DNA from: a virus
DNA length: 31,542 nucleotides
Virus record (IMG/VR): IMGVR_UViG_3300008113_000292
Span: 1-31,542 of that record
Strand: one strand, 5' to 3'
Below, one piece after another: positions 29,216 through 31,542 of this stretch. Both the position numbers and the translations under genes were made by a program. A model generated the notes under the pieces. It did no database searches, was not told the origin of the DNA, and worked only from the letters and a program-made list of their open reading frames with translations. Within the stretch, counting starts at the first letter, position 1; the number at the start of each line of letters is the position of its first letter.

Positions 29216-30514
29216 TTAGGAAGCGTTGCTTGTTGCGAGAACGATGAGCGAACCAGGTACACGGGCAGAAGCCGTACCGGATACGTTTCCAACGTCATGG
29301 GCGTTGAAAGCGAACCGCTCGGTTGCCTTGTAGGTCAAAGCATCTTCCACGAACTTGACTTGATCGCTGACCTCAACGGTCATTGCACGACGGTCACCAA
29401 AAGCAACACCCTTTGTCAGGTCGCCAAGGATTGCAACAGGGGTTGTTGCAGCTGGGGACTTAGGCATATTCTGAACCCACTCGATTGGATAACCGAACAG
29501 GGTAGGTGCTTGGGTGTAAGCGTTCTGGATGTCGAGGATGGCGTTTCCACCAAGAGCGATGAGCTTATCAGCCACACCGTTAAAGAACAGGTCTTTGTGC
29601 ATATACCACTTGGCATTGTCTGCGTAGGTTGGCAACTTTGCGACCATGCTCTGGAAGTTTGCAAGCGTAAAGTTGGAGAAGTTAGCACCGGAAAGTGCAG
29701 CACCAACAACAACACCAGCGATGTTAGCCTTGGTTGCGTTCAAGCCGTAAACAGCCTGAAGGATACCTGTGATGGAGCCGTAAGTACCGGAACCGTCACC
29801 GTTGAAACAGGCGTTGTCTTCTTCCTTAGCGATGGCGTAAGCCATGTCACGGGCAAGAGCAGCACCGAGGTCAATGACCGTATCTTCGCCGAGTTCCTTC
29901 GATGCAATCGTGAGGACTGCAAGTTTCTTAGCGGAGAGGGAGACCTGACCAAAGGTGATGTCAGATGCTGTGATTGCTGTTGCTTCCGATGCATAGTAGA
30001 CCGTGGTCGATGCAGTAGCGGAAGGAACCAAGAGCGTATCCGAGGACATCGGGTAGATACGGGAGTTGCGACGAGCAACGCCATACTGCTCACGGAGCCA
30101 GATAAGGTCGCTGGAAACGATTTCAGGAACCGTGTATCCACCAGCAGATGGTGTGCCTTCGGTCTGTGCCTTCATGTGTCCATGCTCGGACAGCCACTTG
30201 GTTGCAGACTTGACACCAGCGAGGTGGCGAGCAAACTGACCAAAGACATAAGCCTTCTCGTTGCGCTCGTCAGTGGATCCAGCAAATGGATTCTTCTGGA
30301 CGTTGATTCCGCCCTTCCATGGCTTCTTGTCTACCGCAGGGGTAACAACAGGAGCGGTAGCACCGAGGCTCTTGATGGTCTCGATGCGCTCTTCGATGTC
30401 CTTGGCTTCAACCATCAGGGACTTGACTTGTGCAAGGTCACCGTTTCCGGATGCCAGTTCACGAGCTGTTGCGAGAATACCTTCGCGCTTGCTCTGCAAT
30501 TGTTCGATGTTCAT
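29216..30514 (-). CDS. Major capsid protein, HK97 fold
   Basis: 432 residues. The first about 75 residues are a charged helix (LQSKREGILATAREL ... VKSLMVEAKDIEERIETIKSL), the delta/scaffold domain removed by the protease. The HK97 core follows: GGYTVPEIVSSDLIWLREQYGVARRNSRIYPM, the KLAVLTIASKELGEDTVIDLGAALARDMAYAIAKEEDNACFNGDGSGT segment with the spine helix, and IAILGDLTKGVAFGDRRAMTVEVSDQVKFVEDALTYKATERFAF near the end (A domain and E-loop partner strands). It builds the icosahedral head. The ATG overlaps the protease stop (ATGA); the nearest GGAG lies about 15 nt away, so initiation probably relies on coupling. Confidence 0.96.
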   Translation of the reverse strand: MNIEQLQSKREGILATARELASGNGDLAQVKSLMVEAKDIEERIETIKSLGATAPVVTPAVDKKPWKGGINVQKNPFAGSTDERNEKAYVFGQFARHLAGVKSATKWLSEHGHMKAQTEGTPSAGGYTVPEIVSSDLIWLREQYGVARRNSRIYPMSSDTLLVPSATASTTVYYASEATAITASDITFGQVSLSAKKLAVLTIASKELGEDTVIDLGAALARDMAYAIAKEEDNACFNGDGSGTYGSITGILQAVYGLNATKANIAGVVVGAALSGANFSNFTLANFQSMVAKLPTYADNAKWYMHKDLFFNGVADKLIALGGNAILDIQNAYTQAPTLFGYPIEWVQNMPKSPAATTPVAILGDLTKGVAFGDRRAMTVEVSDQVKFVEDALTYKATERFAFNAHDVGNVSGTASARVPGSLIVLATSNAS

Positions 30515-31461
30515 AGTTGTGTTAGCAACTCCAGACGAGCCAAGAGTTCCTGGCGTTCGTCATTATCATGGGCTTTCGCCTCGACTACGAGATCCGGTTG
30601 CACTTCCGGCTGGTCTGCATCCCGCAGAGAATCCCAGACTACAGGTGCCAGCCGTTTAGCGGCTGACCGGCTAAGACCGACTGCATCCCGCAGCCGACGC
30701 TCCACACCCCGCAAGGATGCAGGGTGAATACATTTAGCACCGTGCATGGCGTATAGCTGCTTTGCACGGCTTGCAAACTCATTGATAATGGCTTCAGCCA
30801 TAGATGCATCGGACACTATGCCGATACCTTCGCTCATGGCTTCGTAGTAGGCTTCCATGCCTTCATGGATGAGATCCGATTCTGCCATCTTGAATAACTC
30901 AGCGGCGTATTCTTCCGGGCTTTGCTCTGGCATCGGCTCAGGCATCATCTCTTCTTCATCTTCCATCTCGCCCATGCCGTAGTACTCCTCCAAAGACTTG
31001 ACGCTGTTACGGAACTCCGCAGGGGTAGGGGTGATGCTTGCCTCAGCGATAGGCCACCGAATGATTTCGGAAGCACCGCCCATAGATTTGCGCTCAACCA
31101 TGTGAGCCGCAGCACCAGACGAAAAGCCCATCTTGCCTTGCTTGCAAAGTTTGGCAACCATCTTGCCGTACTCATCAGCCAAGTCTAACTGAGCCTCATA
31201 CCAAAGCCCCTCAGAATCCATCTTGATGAAGCCTGTACCGATGGACTTCTTACCTACTGCTTGATCCATACCGTGGTGATAGTAGACGTTTAGCGGTACG
31301 CGCTTGCCCTCTTCCATCGGAAAGCCGTAGTCGGTTGACTTCGTGAAGTAGTCACCCTCAAGGTCTGTTGCCTTAGTATCGCCAAAGCGCACAAGGTATC
31401 CCTTGACATGACCTAAGCGGTCAGACTTGATTCCGTCAACAAAGCTTGTCAGCACGTCCAT
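30511..31461 (-). CDS. Prohead maturation protease with C-terminal scaffold-like region
   Basis: 316 residues from ATG 31461. The HK97-type protease (S78-like) domain spans about 1-165: GHVKGYLVRFGDTKATDLEGDYF, the catalytic histidine in YYHHG (62-63), the catalytic serine in GFSSGAAAH (114-115) and EASITPTPAE. Residues 175-230 are very acidic and Met-rich (EMEDEEEMMPEPMPEQ), followed by helices, which looks like an internal scaffold. It cleaves the capsid delta domain and itself during prohead maturation. The start is fixed by promoter motif P3, which lies 6 nt upstream; the frame is open only six codons further. Confidence 0.93.
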   Translation of the reverse strand: MDVLTSFVDGIKSDRLGHVKGYLVRFGDTKATDLEGDYFTKSTDYGFPMEEGKRVPLNVYYHHGMDQAVGKKSIGTGFIKMDSEGLWYEAQLDLADEYGKMVAKLCKQGKMGFSSGAAAHMVERKSMGGASEIIRWPIAEASITPTPAEFRNSVKSLEEYYGMGEMEDEEEMMPEPMPEQSPEEYAAELFKMAESDLIHEGMEAYYEAMSEGIGIVSDASMAEAIINEFASRAKQLYAMHGAKCIHPASLRGVERRLRDAVGLSRSAAKRLAPVVWDSLRDADQPEVQPDLVVEAKAHDNDERQELLARLELLTQL

Positions 31462-31467
31462 GGCGTA

Positions 31468-31478
31468 AGTATCCCACA
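31468..31478 (-). promoter_or_regulatory. Late promoter-like motif P3 (protease and capsid operon)
   Basis: TGTGGGATACT, ending 6 nt before ATG 31461 and starting 4 nt after the stop codon of the minor head gene (31483-31485) in transcription order. An AT-rich stretch (CTTATATAGG) precedes it. Confidence 0.75.
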
Positions 31479-31482
31479 CACC

Positions 31483-31542
31483 CTATATAAGCTTACGTAG
31501 AGGTCGTACACGGGTATTAGGCCCCCAGTCTTGGTTAGGTAC
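31483..31542 (-). CDS. 3' end of the minor head protein gene, continued from position 1
   Basis: If position 1 joins 31542, the minor head frame reads on from MYMEGKP into VPNQDWGPNTRVRPLRKLI and stops at TAG 31485-31483. The phase is exact at the junction (the last codon before the edge is bases 3-1, the next is 31542-31540). Nineteen further residues is a normal length for the end of this family, and the gene then ends just before the next promoter. Confidence 0.82.
   Translation of the reverse strand, partial: VPNQDWGPNTRVRPLRKLI

Noticed and set aside
29201-30727. A 508-codon open frame on the plus strand opposite the capsid and protease genes
   Set aside because: It is antisense to two clear genes, its product is rich in Cys, Ser and Arg with no domain pattern, and it has no promoter or ribosome binding site. 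The codon bias of the capsid gene explains the lack of stops.
2700-31478. The WDT codons (GTG-TGG-GAT-AC) as part of longer N-termini for the connector and protease
   Set aside because: The same DNA motif precedes three unrelated genes at a fixed distance from an ATG, and the longer connector frame would run through a terminator. The motif is therefore regulatory, not coding.

Overview
The window looks like the essentially complete genome of a small tailed phage with a long non-contractile tail (siphovirus type), linearised at an arbitrary point. The minor head protein gene runs off the left edge (minus strand, position 1) and continues in frame from the right edge (31542) to a stop at 31483-31485, just in front of the promoter of the prohead protease. 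A circular or circularly permuted molecule of 31,542 bp, as expected for headful packaging, is the simplest reading. The host is bacterial: early promoters are TTGACA/TATAAT-like and most genes have GGAG-type ribosome binding sites. I cannot name the host. I see no tRNA, rRNA, CRISPR array, insertion sequence or integrase.

Layout. (1) 13.6-13.95 kb is a divergent switch: an XRE repressor gene leftward, probably leaderless, and an early promoter rightward around a TGTCAA/TTGACA palindrome. (2) 13.95-15.7 kb, plus strand, is a short early operon: a small unknown gene, an Erf-type annealing protein, a Tad2-like (DUF2829-like) gene, a small unknown gene and a Gam/Gp157-like protein. It ends in a structured RNA element and a terminator. 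(3) 13.6 kb down to 4.3 kb, minus strand, holds replication, regulation and nucleotide metabolism: zinc-ribbon membrane protein, cytosine-C5 DNA methyltransferase, sigma-70 factor, VRR-NUC nuclease, primase, RepA-like helicase, a repeat-rich non-coding block (candidate origin), an SSB-like protein, a DUF3310 protein, three Tad2-like genes (one fused to a helix-turn-helix), ThyX, small and large terminase subunits and dUTPase. (4) Head genes are portal and minor head protein (2.7 kb to the edge), then prohead protease and major capsid protein (31.5-29.2 kb). (5) Connector, membrane, tail and lysis genes run from 29.1 down to 15.95 kb: head-tail connectors, two small membrane proteins, a beta-helix protein, neck proteins, tail tube, tail chaperone with a -1 frameshift, tape measure, tail hub, distal tail proteins and a CHAP endolysin.

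Regulation. The three late blocks (portal, protease/capsid, connector/tail) each begin with the identical 11-mer TGTGGGATACT exactly 6 nt before the ATG. Two of the three follow directly after a rho-independent terminator. This spacing predicts leaderless late mRNAs, and the phage-encoded sigma factor is the obvious candidate reader of the motif.

Oddities. The large terminase reading frame carries an in-frame TGA just before its Walker A motif, beside an 11-bp inverted repeat. A distal tail protein is split by an in-frame TAA with no usable restart codon. Four proteins share the fold signature of Tad2/DUF2829, the Thoeris anti-defence family. In three of them the conserved C-terminal DWE codons also serve as the ribosome binding site of the next gene.
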